DNA of 64,000 bases from Gilliamella sp. Choc5-1 (lineage in GTDB: Bacteria > Pseudomonadota > Gammaproteobacteria > Enterobacterales > Orbaceae): positions 1 to 64,000 of the forward strand of contig NZ_LZHH01000016.1 of NCBI RefSeq assembly GCF_001690595.1, in the 5' to 3' direction. Positions 28,910 to 40,148 of the stretch are shown here, piece by piece. Made by a program: the position numbers and the translations under genes. The notes beneath the pieces are model-generated. The model saw nothing but the letters and a program-made list of their open reading frames with translations, searched no databases and was not told the DNA's origin. How positions within the stretch are numbered: the first letter of the stretch is position 1; each line of letters opens with the position of its first letter.

Positions 28910-29169
28910 AATTAAATCAAAAAGCTTTTGATGTTTATAAACAATGCATGATTAAACGTAATTTACCTTTATAATTTTCACTCACCAATTTAAACTATAA
29001 TGATGACAATATCGGTATTGTGATTAGTGTATCAATTATAGTTTGTTTTTGTTTGATAAAAACACCTCATAAAAACTTCAATAAAATCAAAATACTTCCT
29101 GACCGATTTTTTGCTAAAAAACAAACCGCCAAAGATAAAATAGTCTCTTTTTTGATTAAAGATTCTTAA
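28906..29169 (+). pseudogene. Second small ORF with in-frame stop
   Basis: The ATG at 28906 overlaps the stop of the previous ORF (ATGA), as in a coupled pair. It encodes MKLNQKAFDVYKQCMIKRNL, then a TAA at codon 23; the same frame stays open for 65 more codons to 29169, including a hydrophobic segment GIVISVSIIVCFCLI and a basic tail. One base change at the TAA would give an 87-residue protein. No family recognised; probably decayed along with its partner. Confidence 0.45.
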
Positions 29170-29221
29170 TTAAGTTTCGGGTATAATTGAGGTTATTTTT
29201 CGATTATGGATACGAATACTT

Positions 29222-30184
29222 ATGCCTAATGTCACTAAACCTTTAAATATCATTTTTGCTGGTACGCCCGATTTTGCTGCTACTCATTTAAAGGCGCTTG
29301 TTGGTTCGGAACATAATGTGATTGCCGTTTTTACGCAACCCGATCGCCCTGCGGGTCGTGGCAATAAATTAACAGCAAGCCCAGTTAAGCAACTTGCAAT
29401 CGAGTACAATTTACCTGTTTATCAACCTGCCACGCTTAAAAAAGAAGAGAATCAAAAAATTATTGCCGATCTTAATGCCGATATTATGATTGTGGTTGCT
29501 TATGGACTAATTTTGCCACAAGCAGTATTAGATATGCCTAAACTGGGTTGTTTAAATGTGCATGGTTCGTTATTACCTCGTTGGCGTGGTGCAGCGCCAA
29601 TTCAACGTGCATGTTGGGCAGGTGATGAGCAAACAGGCATTACCATTATGCAGATGGATGCAGGGCTTGATACGGGCGATATGCTATATAAGCTGACCTG
29701 CCCAATTGAGCAGACCGATACTAGCGCATCGTTATATGAAAAACTGGCAAAATTAGGACCGCAAGCGTTGCTTGATACGTTGACATTACTCACTGAACAA
29801 AAAATCCAACCCGAAAAGCAAGATCCATCACAAGCAACTTATGCCGAAAAATTATCAAAGCAAGAAGCTAAACTTGATTGGAATTTGCCTGCAGTGCAAC
29901 TTGAGCGTTGCGTTCGGGCTTTTAATCCATGGCCAGTGAGTTATTTTGAGGTTAATGGTGAGCCTGTAAAAGTATGGCAAGCCCATGTGGTAAAAATGGA
30001 TTCAAAACAGCCGGCTGGCACAATTTTGCAAGCCAATAAAAATGGCATTTGTATTGCAACCAGCAATGGCGCATTGAATATGACACTTTTACAACCTGCG
30101 GGGAAAAAACCGATGTCTGCCCAAGATTTGTTAAACTCACGCAAGGCTTGGTTCACAGTTGGCGAAAAATTAAATACACGTTAA
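29222..30184 (+). CDS. fmt: Methionyl-tRNA formyltransferase
   Basis: Formylates the initiator Met-tRNA with 10-formyl-tetrahydrofolate. At 320 residues (E. coli 315) it has the N-terminal formyltransferase fold beginning [15 protein letters not shown] and the catalytic region [19 protein letters not shown], followed by [10 protein letters not shown]; the C-terminal tRNA-binding domain follows from about residue 210. The peptide deformylase gene def, its usual partner, is not adjacent. A convergent terminator separates it from tehB. Confidence 0.96.
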   Translation: MPNVTKPLNIIFAGTPDFAATHLKALVGSEHNVIAVFTQPDRPAGRGNKLTASPVKQLAIEYNLPVYQPATLKKEENQKIIADLNADIMIVVAYGLILPQAVLDMPKLGCLNVHGSLLPRWRGAAPIQRACWAGDEQTGITIMQMDAGLDTGDMLYKLTCPIEQTDTSASLYEKLAKLGPQALLDTLTLLTEQKIQPEKQDPSQATYAEKLSKQEAKLDWNLPAVQLERCVRAFNPWPVSYFEVNGEPVKVWQAHVVKMDSKQPAGTILQANKNGICIATSNGALNMTLLQPAGKKPMSAQDLLNSRKAWFTVGEKLNTR

Positions 30185-30200
30185 TCGATCAATGTATAAA

Positions 30201-30238
30201 ATTACAGGATGCTATATCCTGTAATTGCTATCGTTTTT
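30201..30238 (+). terminator. Terminator after fmt
   Basis: ATTACAGGAT (30201-30210) pairs perfectly with ATCCTGTAAT (30216-30225) around a 5-base loop, and a T6 run begins at 30233. It lies 17 bases past fmt and its right end reaches into the tehB 3' end, so it may serve both convergent genes. Confidence 0.7.
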
Positions 30239-31088
30239 TAGCCAATAAGGTTGCAAACCTTAATTTGATTCTGTTTCCATGTATATCCGTTTTATGCAAT
30301 TGTCCAACATCCTCATTATATTTTAGTATTTCCCAATCTTGGTAATATTGGTGCAACTCGTTTTCTTTAAAAGTAAATGAAAACCCAACAGAGCAAGGGT
30401 AATCAGGCGTAGACATGGCGCTGACAATTAAATTATATCCTCCTGATTTGGTCATTTTTTGCATATTATTAATAATAGCAGGAATTCTTTCGGGTTGTAA
30501 AAACATCATAACAACGGTCGAAAGGATAAAATCATATTCGCCCTGTAAATTTGCTTGATTGATATCATAAACCATTGTATTAATATGCTTAAGGTTATCA
30601 TCATTAATGATTTTTTGTAAATTTCCAATACTGAGTTCTGATTTATCAACAGCGGTAACATCAAAGCCTTGTAACTGCAAATAGAGTGAGTTGCGACCTG
30701 AACCGCAACCTAAATCTAATGCCTTTCCTGCTTGGATAATCTTTGTTGCGCTAAGTACCTCGGAGTGGGTTTTGGTCATTTGGTATTTTTTTTGGGTATA
30801 ATCCTCAGGCAAACAATAAAAAGCTAGCTGACACTGTAAGTCATCAGATATTTCGACAATGCGGTGCCGTTGCTGTGGCAATATAAATGGTGGTTGCTGC
30901 TGAGTATCAAAACAATGCTTAGTGATCACTTCGCCTTGTTCGGTTAACATTTCAAAACCAACACTTCCTTTTAAAATTTGTAACTTTGCCCATGTACCAA
31001 TTTGGGTATTATGCTTTTGACGCAACAACGCAGGTAATGTATCAGCATTCCAAATAGGCAATGTTTTGTAACAAACTAAATTATTCAA
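30228..31088 (-). CDS. tehB: TehB-like SAM-dependent methyltransferase with N-terminal cupin domain
   Basis: A 286-residue protein with an N-terminal DUF1971/cupin-like domain (about 5-95) and a C-terminal TehB methyltransferase (SAM motif LDLGCGSGRNSLYLQ near residue 125). Haemophilus influenzae TehB has the same two-domain form and length, whereas E. coli TehB lacks the first domain. The family methylates tellurite and selenite and protects against oxidants. The start is TTG at 31088, with GGAGG seven bases upstream. Its promoter TATAAT lies inside an Rrf2-like palindrome at 31113-31137. No tehA is adjacent. Confidence 0.9.
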   Translation of the reverse strand: MNNLVCYKTLPIWNADTLPALLRQKHNTQIGTWAKLQILKGSVGFEMLTEQGEVITKHCFDTQQQPPFILPQQRHRIVEISDDLQCQLAFYCLPEDYTQKKYQMTKTHSEVLSATKIIQAGKALDLGCGSGRNSLYLQLQGFDVTAVDKSELSIGNLQKIINDDNLKHINTMVYDINQANLQGEYDFILSTVVMMFLQPERIPAIINNMQKMTKSGGYNLIVSAMSTPDYPCSVGFSFTFKENELHQYYQDWEILKYNEDVGQLHKTDIHGNRIKLRFATLLAKKR

Positions 31089-31112
31089 ATTGATACCTCC
31101 TATAAAAAAACA

Positions 31113-31137
31113 ATAGTTGACTATTATAGTAGGATAT
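31113..31137. promoter_or_regulatory. IscR type 1-like palindrome over the tehB promoter
   Basis: The 25-base stretch begins ATAGTTGACTA and ends TAGTAGGATAT. It fits the E. coli IscR type 1 pattern (half-sites ATASYYGACTR and YAGTCRRSTAT separated by three A/T) at all but two positions. On the minus strand it contains a TATAAT (31123-31128) that is a good -10 for tehB. Occupancy would block tehB; effect on the divergent fabI, 140 bases away, is less likely. Confidence 0.55.
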
Positions 31138-31278
31138 TAATATGGTAAACAATCATTTATTTTAGACAATAAAATAAAAACCTATCAACGAAAATAAATT
31201 TATAGTAGCGAAGTTGGCTTGATCAACATATAATCGTCACCATCCTAGACTATATAGTGAAAATTAGAGGAATAATTT

Positions 31279-32067
31279 ATGGGATTTTTAACAGGTAAAC
31301 GTATACTCGTTACTGGTGTTGCAAGTAATCGTTCAATTGCTTACGGTATTGCACAAGCAATGCATCGTGAAGGCGCTGAACTCGCTTTTACTTACCAAAA
31401 TGATAAATTAAAAACACGCGTTGAAGAGTTTGCCGCTGATTTTGGTTCTAAAATCGTTTTACCTTGCGATGTTGCTCATGATGAAAGCATCTCTGAACTA
31501 TTTTCTGAACTTGCAAAAACTTGGGATAAATTCGATGGCTTTGTTCACGCTATCGCTTTTGCTCCTGGCGATCAATTAGATGGCGATTATGTTAATGCAG
31601 TGACCCGTGAAGGTTTTGCTATTGCTCACGATATTAGCTCTTATAGCTTCGTTGCTATGGCTAAGGCATGTCGTTCAATGCTAAATCCAAATTCAGCATT
31701 AGTGACACTTTCTTATCTTGGTGCTGAGCGTGCAATCCCTAACTATAATGTAATGGGACTTGCTAAAGCTTCACTAGAAGCAAATGTGCGTTATATGGCA
31801 AATGCTATGGGTCCTGAAGGTATCCGTGTTAATGCAATTTCAGCAGGCCCAATTCGTACGCTTGCCGCATCTGGCATTAAAGATTTTAAAAAAATGTTAT
31901 CTCACTGTGAATCAGTAACACCAATCCGTCGTACTGTAACAATTGAAGATGTGGGTAATTCAGCAGCATTCTTATGCTCAAACCTTTCATCTGGTATTAC
32001 TGGTGAAGTGATTCATGTCGATGGTGGATTTAGCATTGCGGCAATGAATGAGTTAGAACTTAAATAA
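31279..32067 (+). CDS. fabI: Enoyl-ACP reductase (NADH)
   Basis: Last reductive step of each fatty-acid elongation cycle. The 262-residue SDR protein (E. coli 262) has the nucleotide-binding [13 protein letters not shown] and the active-site residues Tyr146, Tyr156 and Lys163 ([21 protein letters not shown]). AGAGGAAT precedes the ATG. It is a single gene with its own terminator, divergent from tehB. Its codon use is noticeably more GC-rich and E. coli-like than that of neighbours, as expected for a highly expressed gene. Confidence 0.97.
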   Translation: MGFLTGKRILVTGVASNRSIAYGIAQAMHREGAELAFTYQNDKLKTRVEEFAADFGSKIVLPCDVAHDESISELFSELAKTWDKFDGFVHAIAFAPGDQLDGDYVNAVTREGFAIAHDISSYSFVAMAKACRSMLNPNSALVTLSYLGAERAIPNYNVMGLAKASLEANVRYMANAMGPEGIRVNAISAGPIRTLAASGIKDFKKMLSHCESVTPIRRTVTIEDVGNSAAFLCSNLSSGITGEVIHVDGGFSIAAMNELELK

Positions 32068-32085
32068 AATTGATATTTAACACTG

Positions 32086-32120
32086 AAAAGGGCGTCAATG
32101 ATTATCTTGATGCCTTTTTT
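32086..32120 (+). terminator. Terminator after fabI
   Basis: AAAAGGGCGTCAA (32086-32098) pairs with TTGATGCCTTTT (32107-32118), with one bulged G and one G-T pair, and runs into TTTTTT ending at 32120. It is 19 bases past the fabI stop. Confidence 0.8.
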
Positions 32121-32267
32121 AATGGTAGTTAATAACAAATTATTATATTACTGCGTTATATTATTCTTTTGTTAGTTTTGAACAAAATAGAAAATTTAGA
32201 ATACATAACTTCTTTTTTCCGCTAAAATCTAAAGTAATTTGCTCAATACAAGTCTGTTGGAGAAAAA

Positions 32268-32840
32268 ATGAAAATAGCAAAAAATAAAGTAGTCAGTTTG
32301 GCATACCAAGTCCGCACTAAAGACGGTGTGTTAGTTGATGAAGCAACAACTGTTGCGCCACTTGAGTATTTGCAAGGTGCAGGTAACTTATTACAAGATC
32401 TCGAAAATGCATTAGAAGGTCGTCAAGTTGGCGATAAATTTGATATCGAAATCATTAACGCTTATGGCGATTTTAATGATGCGCTTGTACAAAACGTTCC
32501 ACGTGATGTGTTTGTTGGTGTTGATGAACTAGAAGTGGGTATGCGCTTTTTTGCTGATACAGATCAAGGTTCTTTACCAGTAGGAATTACCGCTATTGAT
32601 GGTGATACTGTAACTGTCGATGGCAATCATATGTTAGCAGGCCAAGATTTACAATTTAACGTTGAAGTTTTAGCAATTCGTGAAGCAACAGAAGAAGAAA
32701 TTGCACACGGTCATATTCATGGCGCTCACGGACACGATCATGGGCACGGTGGTTGCGGTTGTGGCGGTCATGATCATGATGAAGACGATGAAGATCATGG
32801 TTGTTGTGGCGGTGGTCATGGAGGATGTGGCTGTCATTAG
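32268..32840 (+). CDS. slyD: FKBP-type peptidyl-prolyl isomerase SlyD
   Basis: Cytoplasmic prolyl isomerase, chaperone and nickel-binding protein that helps hydrogenase maturation. The FKBP core (residues 1-70 and 125-145, LAYQVRTKDGVLVDE, EAYGD-like NAYGDF) encloses the IF insert-in-flap domain (about 75-125). The C-terminal tail from about residue 148 is rich in histidine, cysteine and glycine, the metal-binding tail of SlyD. Length 190 against 196 in E. coli. TTGGAG precedes the ATG. It is close to slyX, as in E. coli, but here radC sits between them. Confidence 0.96.
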   Translation: MKIAKNKVVSLAYQVRTKDGVLVDEATTVAPLEYLQGAGNLLQDLENALEGRQVGDKFDIEIINAYGDFNDALVQNVPRDVFVGVDELEVGMRFFADTDQGSLPVGITAIDGDTVTVDGNHMLAGQDLQFNVEVLAIREATEEEIAHGHIHGAHGHDHGHGGCGCGGHDHDEDDEDHGCCGGGHGGCGCH

Positions 32841-32861
32841 TTTTATTGCTAATCGATATTT

Positions 32862-32891
32862 AAAAGCGCGCTATAGCGCTTTTCTTTTTTT
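32862..32891 (+). terminator. Terminator after slyD
   Basis: AAAAGCGC (32862-32869) pairs with GCGCTTTT (32876-32883) around GCTATA, followed by C and TTTTTTT. A classic intrinsic terminator 21 bases past the slyD stop. Confidence 0.9.
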
Positions 32892-33009
32892 GCAAAGCTG
32901 TGCAAAACGGTTTATTTTTTTGTGAAATAGCTAGAAATCTTTTATTTTTTAGGTTTAGTAAACTAATCATTCATTCATAATTTACTTTTAATTACTAAAT
33001 AAAAGTATA

Positions 33010-33681
33010 ATGTCCTTAGAATATCCTCAATTAATGCCCCGTGAAAAGCTATTAAAATTTGGTGTTGAAACATTAAGTGACGCTGAACTATTAGCGCTAT
33101 TTTTACGAACTGGTACTCGCAATTTACCTGTTTTGGAGTTGTCACAAAGCCTATTAAATGATTTTGGTTCTTTATATAATTTAATTAATGCAAGTCACCA
33201 AGTTTTTTGCCAAAAACATGGCTTAGGTACCGCTAAATATACGCAGTTAAAGGCAGTTGTTGAGCTTTCATCTCGTTATTTGAAAGTGAAAATGATGCAT
33301 GAAAATTCGCTTTCTTCACCATCAGTAACGCACCACTATTTAGCCAGTCGTTTAGCTAATAAAGATCGTGAAATTTTTATGGTGATTTTTTTAGATAATC
33401 AACATCATGTTATTTCGTCTGAAGAAATGTTTGTTGGTACCTATAATTGTGTAGAAGTCCACCCGCGTGAAGTTGTCAGACGCGCGCTACAACATAATGC
33501 AGCCGCATTAATTTTAGCGCATAATCACCCTTCTGGTATAGCAGAACCGAGTCAAGCAGATCGCCATCTTACTCAAAAAATAGAAGAGGTTTGCGAATTA
33601 GTTGATATTCGAATTATAGATCATATTGTTATCGGCAAAGGCGAATATGTCTCTTTTGCTGAGCGTGGATGGATTTCGTAG
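33010..33681 (+). CDS. radC: RadC family JAB/MPN protein
   Basis: A 223-residue protein of the RadC (YicR) family. An N-terminal helix-hairpin-helix-like part (about 1-85, PREKLLKFGVETLSDAELLA) precedes a JAB/MPN metalloprotease-like domain with the JAMM motif HNHPSGIAEPSQAD. The family was once linked to DNA repair, but the role is unproven. The ATG at 33010 lacks a strong Shine-Dalgarno. E. coli radC precedes rpmB-rpmG; here the neighbours are slyD and slyX. Confidence 0.92.
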   Translation: MSLEYPQLMPREKLLKFGVETLSDAELLALFLRTGTRNLPVLELSQSLLNDFGSLYNLINASHQVFCQKHGLGTAKYTQLKAVVELSSRYLKVKMMHENSLSSPSVTHHYLASRLANKDREIFMVIFLDNQHHVISSEEMFVGTYNCVEVHPREVVRRALQHNAAALILAHNHPSGIAEPSQADRHLTQKIEEVCELVDIRIIDHIVIGKGEYVSFAERGWIS

Positions 33682-33735
33682 TGGTTTTTACTTACAATGT
33701 AGCTTAATCAATTAATCTATATATGAATCTATTTT

Positions 33736-33939
33736 ATGAACCAACAATTAGAGTTACTTGAAACCAAAGTGGCTTTTCAAGAAATCACCATTGAAGAACT
33801 TAATCAAATGGTAACCAATTTACAAGCTGATGTAAGTAGGCTGAAAGAACAATTAACGTTATTATCACAAAAATTACAAGCAACACAGCCATCAAATATT
33901 GCTAGTTTATCTGAAGAAACACCTCCACCTCATTATTAA
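33736..33939 (+). CDS. slyX: SlyX family coiled-coil protein
   Basis: A 67-residue protein (E. coli SlyX 72) made of one long coiled coil (about 1-50: [20 protein letters not shown]) followed by a proline-rich end PPPHY, both typical of SlyX. Function unknown. It follows radC by 54 bases, and 192 bases separate it from the convergent rplQ. Confidence 0.88.
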   Translation: MNQQLELLETKVAFQEITIEELNQMVTNLQADVSRLKEQLTLLSQKLQATQPSNIASLSEETPPPHY

Positions 33940-34083
33940 TAACAGCTGTATGATGGCAATCAGCACTGCTATTTAATGGCTTTTTAATGATAAGTATTGC
34001 CTAGATAACACTGAATTGATGATTGATTCCGAATTTAAGTAAGCTATCAATTTGTCATTAAAGTTAATAAGAATTAAATTAGA

Positions 34084-34112
34084 CAATAAAAAACCGGCAT
34101 AAAGCCGGTTTT
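34084..34112 (-). terminator. Terminator of the alpha operon (after rplQ)
   Basis: AAAACCGGC (34090-34098) pairs with GCCGGTTTT (34104-34112). On the minus strand the hairpin runs into TTTTTTATT, 20 bases past the rplQ stop. The T-rich sequence on the plus side may also stop slyX transcripts. Confidence 0.92.
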
Positions 34113-34131
34113 GATGCACAATGATTTAAAA

Positions 34132-34518
34132 CTATTCAGCTGCTGCTTCTGCTTCTACTGCAGGGCGATCAACTAATTCGATATAAGCCATTGGAGCATT
34201 ATCTCCATCACGGAAACCACATTTTAAAATGCGTACATAACCACCAGGACGGGTAGCAAAACGTGGACCTAAATCTGAAAATAATTTTTTAACTGTATCT
34301 TTATCACGGATACGAGCAAAAGCCAGACGGCGATTAGCTACGCTATCGCTTTTGGCTAGCGTAATTAACGGTTCAACAACACGACGCAACTCTTTTGCTT
34401 TAGGCAATGTAGTTTTGATGATTTCATGTTCAACAAGTGAACTAGTCATGTTACGAAACATTGCTTGACGATGGCTGCTATTTCGGTTCAGTTGACGACC
34501 ACTTTTACGATGGCGCAT
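34132..34518 (-). CDS. rplQ: 50S ribosomal protein L17
   Basis: A 128-residue component of the large subunit near the tunnel exit (E. coli 127). Starts [20 protein letters not shown], the invariant family N terminus, and ends with an alanine/glutamate-rich tail. Last gene of the alpha operon, 29 bases after rpoA and directly before a strong terminator. Confidence 0.98.
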   Translation of the reverse strand: MRHRKSGRQLNRNSSHRQAMFRNMTSSLVEHEIIKTTLPKAKELRRVVEPLITLAKSDSVANRRLAFARIRDKDTVKKLFSDLGPRFATRPGGYVRILKCGFRDGDNAPMAYIELVDRPAVEAEAAAE

Positions 34519-34547
34519 AACTTTATCCTTCTTATATAAATTTTATC

Positions 34548-35537
34548 TTAGTCTTCAACAATACTTGCTGGTGGCCAGTTCTCAAGACGCATGCCTAAAG
34601 ATAAACCACGAGATGCGAGTACGTCCTTAATTTCAGTAAGTGATTTCTTACCAAGATTAGGGGTTTTAAGTAACTCAACTTCAGTACGTTGTACTAAATC
34701 ACCAATATAATGAACTGCTTCTGCTTTTAAGCAATTAGCAGACCGAACAGTTAATTCCAAATCATCTACTGGACGTAATAGAATTGGATCAAATTCCGGT
34801 TTATCTTCTTTCACTTCTGGTTGGCGTACATCACGCAAATCAACGAAAGCTTCAAGTTGTTCAGCCAAAATAGTTGATGCACGACGAATAGACTCTTCTG
34901 GATCGATAGTACCATTGGTTTCCATATCGATAACAAGTTTATCTAGATCTGTACGTTGTTCCACACGAGCCGCATCAACAGAATATGCAATGCGCTCTAC
35001 AGGACTATAACATGCATCAACTAACAGACGACCGATTTGTCGTTCTTCATCTTCTGACTTAACGCGAGCAGAAGCAGGGACATAACCACGCCCTCGTTGT
35101 ACACGAATACGCATACTAATTGAAGCATTTGCATCAGTAAGATGACAAATTACTAAATCAGGATTAACAATCTCAACATCACCATCATGAGTGATATCAG
35201 ATGCAGTCACTACACCAATACCTGATTTGTTTAAAGTCAGCATAACATCATCTTTAGTATGTACTCGCACTGCTAATTTTTTCAAATTAAGCAAAATATC
35301 AAGTACATCTTCTTGAACGCCTTCTTTAGTACTGTACTCATGCAGAACACCGTCAATTTCAACTTCGGTTACTGCATATCCCGGCATAGATGATAATAAA
35401 ATGCGGCGTAGTGCATTACCTAAAGTATGGCCAAAACCACGCTCAAGTGGCTCTAAAGTCACTTTGGCATGTGTTTGACTGTATTGAACAACATCAACTA
35501 GGTGAGGTTTTAAAAACTCTGTTACAGAACCCTGCAT
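34548..35537 (-). CDS. rpoA: RNA polymerase alpha subunit
   Basis: A 329-residue protein, the same length as E. coli RpoA. The N-terminal assembly domain has [23 protein letters not shown] split over residues 31-54 and the C-terminal domain (about 250-329) holds the UP-element and activator surface ([33 protein letters not shown]). Lies between rpsD and rplQ, as in E. coli. Confidence 0.98.
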   Translation of the reverse strand: MQGSVTEFLKPHLVDVVQYSQTHAKVTLEPLERGFGHTLGNALRRILLSSMPGYAVTEVEIDGVLHEYSTKEGVQEDVLDILLNLKKLAVRVHTKDDVMLTLNKSGIGVVTASDITHDGDVEIVNPDLVICHLTDANASISMRIRVQRGRGYVPASARVKSEDEERQIGRLLVDACYSPVERIAYSVDAARVEQRTDLDKLVIDMETNGTIDPEESIRRASTILAEQLEAFVDLRDVRQPEVKEDKPEFDPILLRPVDDLELTVRSANCLKAEAVHYIGDLVQRTEVELLKTPNLGKKSLTEIKDVLASRGLSLGMRLENWPPASIVED

Positions 35538-35562
35538 TATGTCCTCTCTTAAGTGCTAAACT

Positions 35563-36201
<639 letters not shown>

Positions 36202-36227
36202 CTAAACATTCAATGTTTAATAAAAAA

Positions 36228-36617
<390 letters not shown>

Positions 36618-36632
36618 TTAATTATACCTCAA

Positions 36633-36989
36633 TTATTTCTTGATTGGCTTACGCGGTCCCTTACGGGTACGAGCGTTAGTCTTTGTGCGTTGACCACGGA
36701 CAGGAAGTCCACGACGGTGACGCATGCCACGATAACAACCAAGGTCTAATAAACGCTTGATACTCATAGTTACTTCACGACGTAAATCACCTTCAACAGT
36801 GAATTTAGCGACTTGTTCACGTAACTTTTCAATCTGATCTTCAGATAGTTCTCTGATCTTAACATGTTCAGGAATACCAGCTTCAGCACAAATTGTCTTA
36901 GCGCGAGTACTTCCAATACCATAAATTGCTTGTAAAGCAATCACAGCATGTTGTTGATCAGGAATGTTAATGCCTGCTATACGGGCCAC
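36633..36989 (-). CDS. rpsM: 30S ribosomal protein S13
   Basis: A 118-residue head protein (E. coli 118) with [20 protein letters not shown] at the N terminus and the basic tail [17 protein letters not shown]. It starts with GTG at 36989, within GGAGTGCATAGTGGCCCG, the conserved start that forms part of the S4-responsive pseudoknot in E. coli. First gene of the alpha operon. Confidence 0.98.
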   Translation of the reverse strand: MARIAGINIPDQQHAVIALQAIYGIGSTRAKTICAEAGIPEHVKIRELSEDQIEKLREQVAKFTVEGDLRREVTMSIKRLLDLGCYRGMRHRRGLPVRGQRTKTNARTRKGPRKPIKK

Positions 36990-37070
36990 TATGCACTCCT
37001 TTATTGTTAATGTTTAGTGAGTTCACCATACTGAAAAGCCCGTTTTCAGGATACTCAAACAGTGAACCCA
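36990..37070 (-). promoter_or_regulatory. Alpha operon leader (S4-binding, Alpha_RBS type)
   Basis: On the minus strand the leader contains TTTGAGTATCCTGAAAACGG, then GCTTTTCAGTATGGTG, and ends at GGAGTGCATAGTGGCCCG. These blocks recall the E. coli alpha operon mRNA leader, where S4 traps an initiation complex on a pseudoknot. CTGAAAA (37045-37051 region, minus) and TTTTCAG form the first stem. Conservation argues that autogenous control by S4 is retained. Confidence 0.75.
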
Positions 37071-37083
37071 AAAATAAATCTAG

Positions 37084-37102
37084 GCTGGCTATTCTAGCCA
37101 GC
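37084..37102 (-). terminator. spc operon terminator/attenuator hairpin
   Basis: GCTGGCTA pairs with TAGCCAGC around a 3-base loop. On the minus strand it is followed by CTAGATTTATTTTT. It lies 57 bases past rpmJ and before the alpha leader, so it should end most spc transcripts, with some read-through into rpsM. Confidence 0.75.
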
Positions 37103-37158
37103 TTTACTATACTTTGGCAAGTAAAATATGCAAAAGCGCAACTTTACGGCTAAATAAA

Positions 37159-37272
37159 TTAACCTTGACGTTGTTTATGTTTACCTTCAACGCAAATAAC
37201 ACGAACAATGCCATTACGTTTAATGATTTTACAATTTCTGCATAATTTCTTGACTGAAGCACGAACTTTCAT
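37159..37272 (-). CDS. rpmJ: 50S ribosomal protein L36
   Basis: A 37-residue zinc-ribbon protein, [20 protein letters not shown] at its N terminus and ending EGKHKQRQG. The zinc ligands Cys11, Cys14, Cys27 and His32 are kept, so this is the zinc-binding (C+) form. GGAG lies close before the ATG. It sits between secY and rpsM, its place at the end of the spc operon in E. coli. Confidence 0.96.
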   Translation of the reverse strand: MKVRASVKKLCRNCKIIKRNGIVRVICVEGKHKQRQG

Positions 37273-37298
37273 TTTTTTCTCCGTAACTTCTGGCTAAC

Positions 37299-38636
37299 TT
37301 ATCGGCCGTAGCCTTTAAGGTTCGCTTTCTTTAACACTGACTCATAACGATTTGGCATCATTAAAGTCTGTACTTGTGCCATAAAATCCATGATTACAAC
37401 AACAACGATTAATAATGATGTTCCACCAAATTGAACTGGAACTTTCATTGCGCTTGTCATAAACATTGGAACTAAACATACAAAAGTAATGTAGATTGCG
37501 CCAATTAGCGTTAAACGAGTCATTACCTTGTCAATATACTTAGATGTTTGTTCACCTGGACGGATACCTGGAATAAATGCACCTGATTTTTTAAGCTGAT
37601 CTGCTGTTTCTCTTGGATTGAAAACCAATGCCGTATAGAAGAAACAAAAAAAGATAATCGCCGCCGCAAAAAAGATAATGTATAACGGTTGATCATGAGA
37701 AAAATATTGGTTTATAAGGACCATAATATATCTCCATCCCTCACCGTCTCCTTGGAACCAAGAAGCCATCATTGATGGTAACATAGCTATTGTTGAGGCA
37801 AATATTGCAGGAATAACCCCAGCCATATTGATCTTTAACGGTAAATGTGTACTTTGTGCAGCATACACACGGCGACCTTGTTGTCGTTGCGCATAGTTAA
37901 CAACAATACGTCGTTGACCACGTTCAACAAATACAACAAAGTAAGTAACACCCACCACTAAAGCAGCAACCACTAATAATAAAATCGGATGCAATGAACC
38001 AGAACGAGCTTGTTCAATTGTTTCATATATAGCATGAGGAAGACTAGCCACAATACCAGCAAAGATAATGATTGAAATACCATTACCTACGCCTCGCTCT
38101 GTGATCTGTTCACCTAGCCACATAAGAAACATAGTACCAGTAACTAAGCTAACCGATGCAATAAAGTAGAAAGAAAATCCCGGATTAATAACAACATTGC
38201 CATAATTAGGAATGTTTGGTAAACCAGTCGCAATACCAACAGCTTGCACAATCGCTAAAGCTAATGTGCCATAGCGAGTGTACTGACTAATCTTTTTACG
38301 ACCAGATTCACCTTCTTTCTTTAATTCTGCTAACTTAGGACTAATTGCCGTTAATAACTGCACGATAATTGATGCCGAAATATAAGGCATTATCCCTAAT
38401 GCAAAAATTGAAGCACGGCTTAAAGCACCACCTGAAAACATATTGAACATATTAACAATGCCATTTGATGATGCTGCTAGCATATCCGATAACGCTTTAG
38501 TATCAATACCAGGAACGGGAACATAAGAACCAAGACGAAAAACAATAAGCGCTAAAAGCACAAACATTAAGCGTCTTTTAAGCTCACCACTACCGCCTCG
38601 TGTACTTTGAAAATCTAATCCTGGTTGCTTTGCCAT
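37299..38636 (-). CDS. secY: Preprotein translocase subunit SecY
   Basis: The channel of the Sec translocon, 445 residues (E. coli 443), with ten membrane helices. Shows the plug region ([23 protein letters not shown]) and the conserved cytoplasmic loop ending [17 protein letters not shown]. Lies 8 bases after rplO in the spc operon and before rpmJ. Confidence 0.98.
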   Translation of the reverse strand: MAKQPGLDFQSTRGGSGELKRRLMFVLLALIVFRLGSYVPVPGIDTKALSDMLAASSNGIVNMFNMFSGGALSRASIFALGIMPYISASIIVQLLTAISPKLAELKKEGESGRKKISQYTRYGTLALAIVQAVGIATGLPNIPNYGNVVINPGFSFYFIASVSLVTGTMFLMWLGEQITERGVGNGISIIIFAGIVASLPHAIYETIEQARSGSLHPILLLVVAALVVGVTYFVVFVERGQRRIVVNYAQRQQGRRVYAAQSTHLPLKINMAGVIPAIFASTIAMLPSMMASWFQGDGEGWRYIMVLINQYFSHDQPLYIIFFAAAIIFFCFFYTALVFNPRETADQLKKSGAFIPGIRPGEQTSKYIDKVMTRLTLIGAIYITFVCLVPMFMTSAMKVPVQFGGTSLLIVVVVIMDFMAQVQTLMMPNRYESVLKKANLKGYGR

Positions 38637-38644
38637 CTTTCTAC

Positions 38645-39079
38645 TTATTCCTCAATTTTTCCGCCAGCAGCTTCAATTGCAGCTTTAGCACCTTTAGTTA
38701 CTCGAATACCGCGAACAGTTACTGGTTTAGTTACTTCACCAGATAACATGATTTTTGCATATTCGATATGTGAATTAATCACATTTGCAACTTTTAAGCT
38801 ATTTAGGTCAACAATATCGCCTTCGACTTTCATTAAATCTGAAAGACGAACTTGAGCTGTAACTTGAGCTTTACGTGAGGTAAAACCAAATTTTGGTAAA
38901 CGACGATATAAAGGCATTTGACCACCTTCAAAGCCGCGACGAACGCCACCACCTGAACGAGATTTTTGGCCTTTAATACCACGAGTACCAGTTTTACCTA
39001 ATCCTGAACCGATGCCTCGGCCCAGACGTTTTGGTGCATGCTTTGAACCTTCAGCAGGAGATAAAGTATTTAAACGCAT
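38645..39079 (-). CDS. rplO: 50S ribosomal protein L15
   Basis: A 144-residue protein (E. coli 144) with the glycine-rich N-terminal extension [20 protein letters not shown] that threads into 23S rRNA and the C-terminal [20 protein letters not shown]. Follows rpmD by 5 bases. Confidence 0.98.
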   Translation of the reverse strand: MRLNTLSPAEGSKHAPKRLGRGIGSGLGKTGTRGIKGQKSRSGGGVRRGFEGGQMPLYRRLPKFGFTSRKAQVTAQVRLSDLMKVEGDIVDLNSLKVANVINSHIEYAKIMLSGEVTKPVTVRGIRVTKGAKAAIEAAGGKIEE

Positions 39080-39084
39080 TACTA

Positions 39085-39264
39085 TTACTCCTCTACTTTA
39101 ACCATGTAATAAACTTGGTTTACCATACCACGAATTGCAGGAGTATCCTCGCGCTCAACAGTATGACCAATACGACGTAATCCAAGACCAACTAACGTCG
39201 CTTTATGCTTCGGTAGACGACCAATAGAACTACGAGTTTGTGTAATTTTAATTGTTTTTGCCAT
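39085..39264 (-). CDS. rpmD: 50S ribosomal protein L30
   Basis: A 59-residue protein (E. coli 59), beginning [20 protein letters not shown] and ending YYMVKVEE. The [17 protein letters not shown] core is the L30 signature. It fills the gap between rpsE and rplO, 6 bases after the rpsE stop. Confidence 0.97.
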   Translation of the reverse strand: MAKTIKITQTRSSIGRLPKHKATLVGLGLRRIGHTVEREDTPAIRGMVNQVYYMVKVEE

Positions 39265-39270
39265 GGCTAA

Positions 39271-39780
<510 letters not shown>

Positions 39781-39785
39781 CTACC

Positions 39786-40139
39786 TTAGAACTGTAGGCC
39801 AGCTTCGCGAGCAGCATCTGCTAGCGCCTGAACTCGACCATGATATTGGAAACCTGAACGATCAAATGAAACTTCTTTGATATCTTTCGCTAATGCACGT
39901 TCAGCAATTGCTTTACCAACCGCTGCTGCTGCATCTTTGTTTCCGGTATATTTTAAACTTTCACTGATAGCTTTTTCTAATGTAGAAGCGGCTGCCAGTA
40001 CTTCTGATCCGTTTGGTGCGATAATCTGCGCATAAATATGACGCGGAGTACGATGAACCACTAAACGAGTTGCAAGTAGTTCATGCATCTTGCGACGCGC
40101 TTTAGTTGCACGACGGATACGAGCTGATTTCTTATCCAT
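39786..40139 (-). CDS. rplR: 50S ribosomal protein L18
   Basis: A 117-residue 5S rRNA-binding protein (E. coli 117). Conserved parts are [20 protein letters not shown] and the C terminus [20 protein letters not shown] followed by AGLQF. Follows rplF by 9 bases. Confidence 0.98.
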   Translation of the reverse strand: MDKKSARIRRATKARRKMHELLATRLVVHRTPRHIYAQIIAPNGSEVLAAASTLEKAISESLKYTGNKDAAAAVGKAIAERALAKDIKEVSFDRSGFQYHGRVQALADAAREAGLQF

Positions 40140-40148
40140 AGTGTTACC

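Noticed and set aside
32680-32925. 81-codon ORF over the slyD tail
   Set aside because: It is an out-of-frame reading of the His/Gly-rich slyD 3' end and passes through the slyD terminator.
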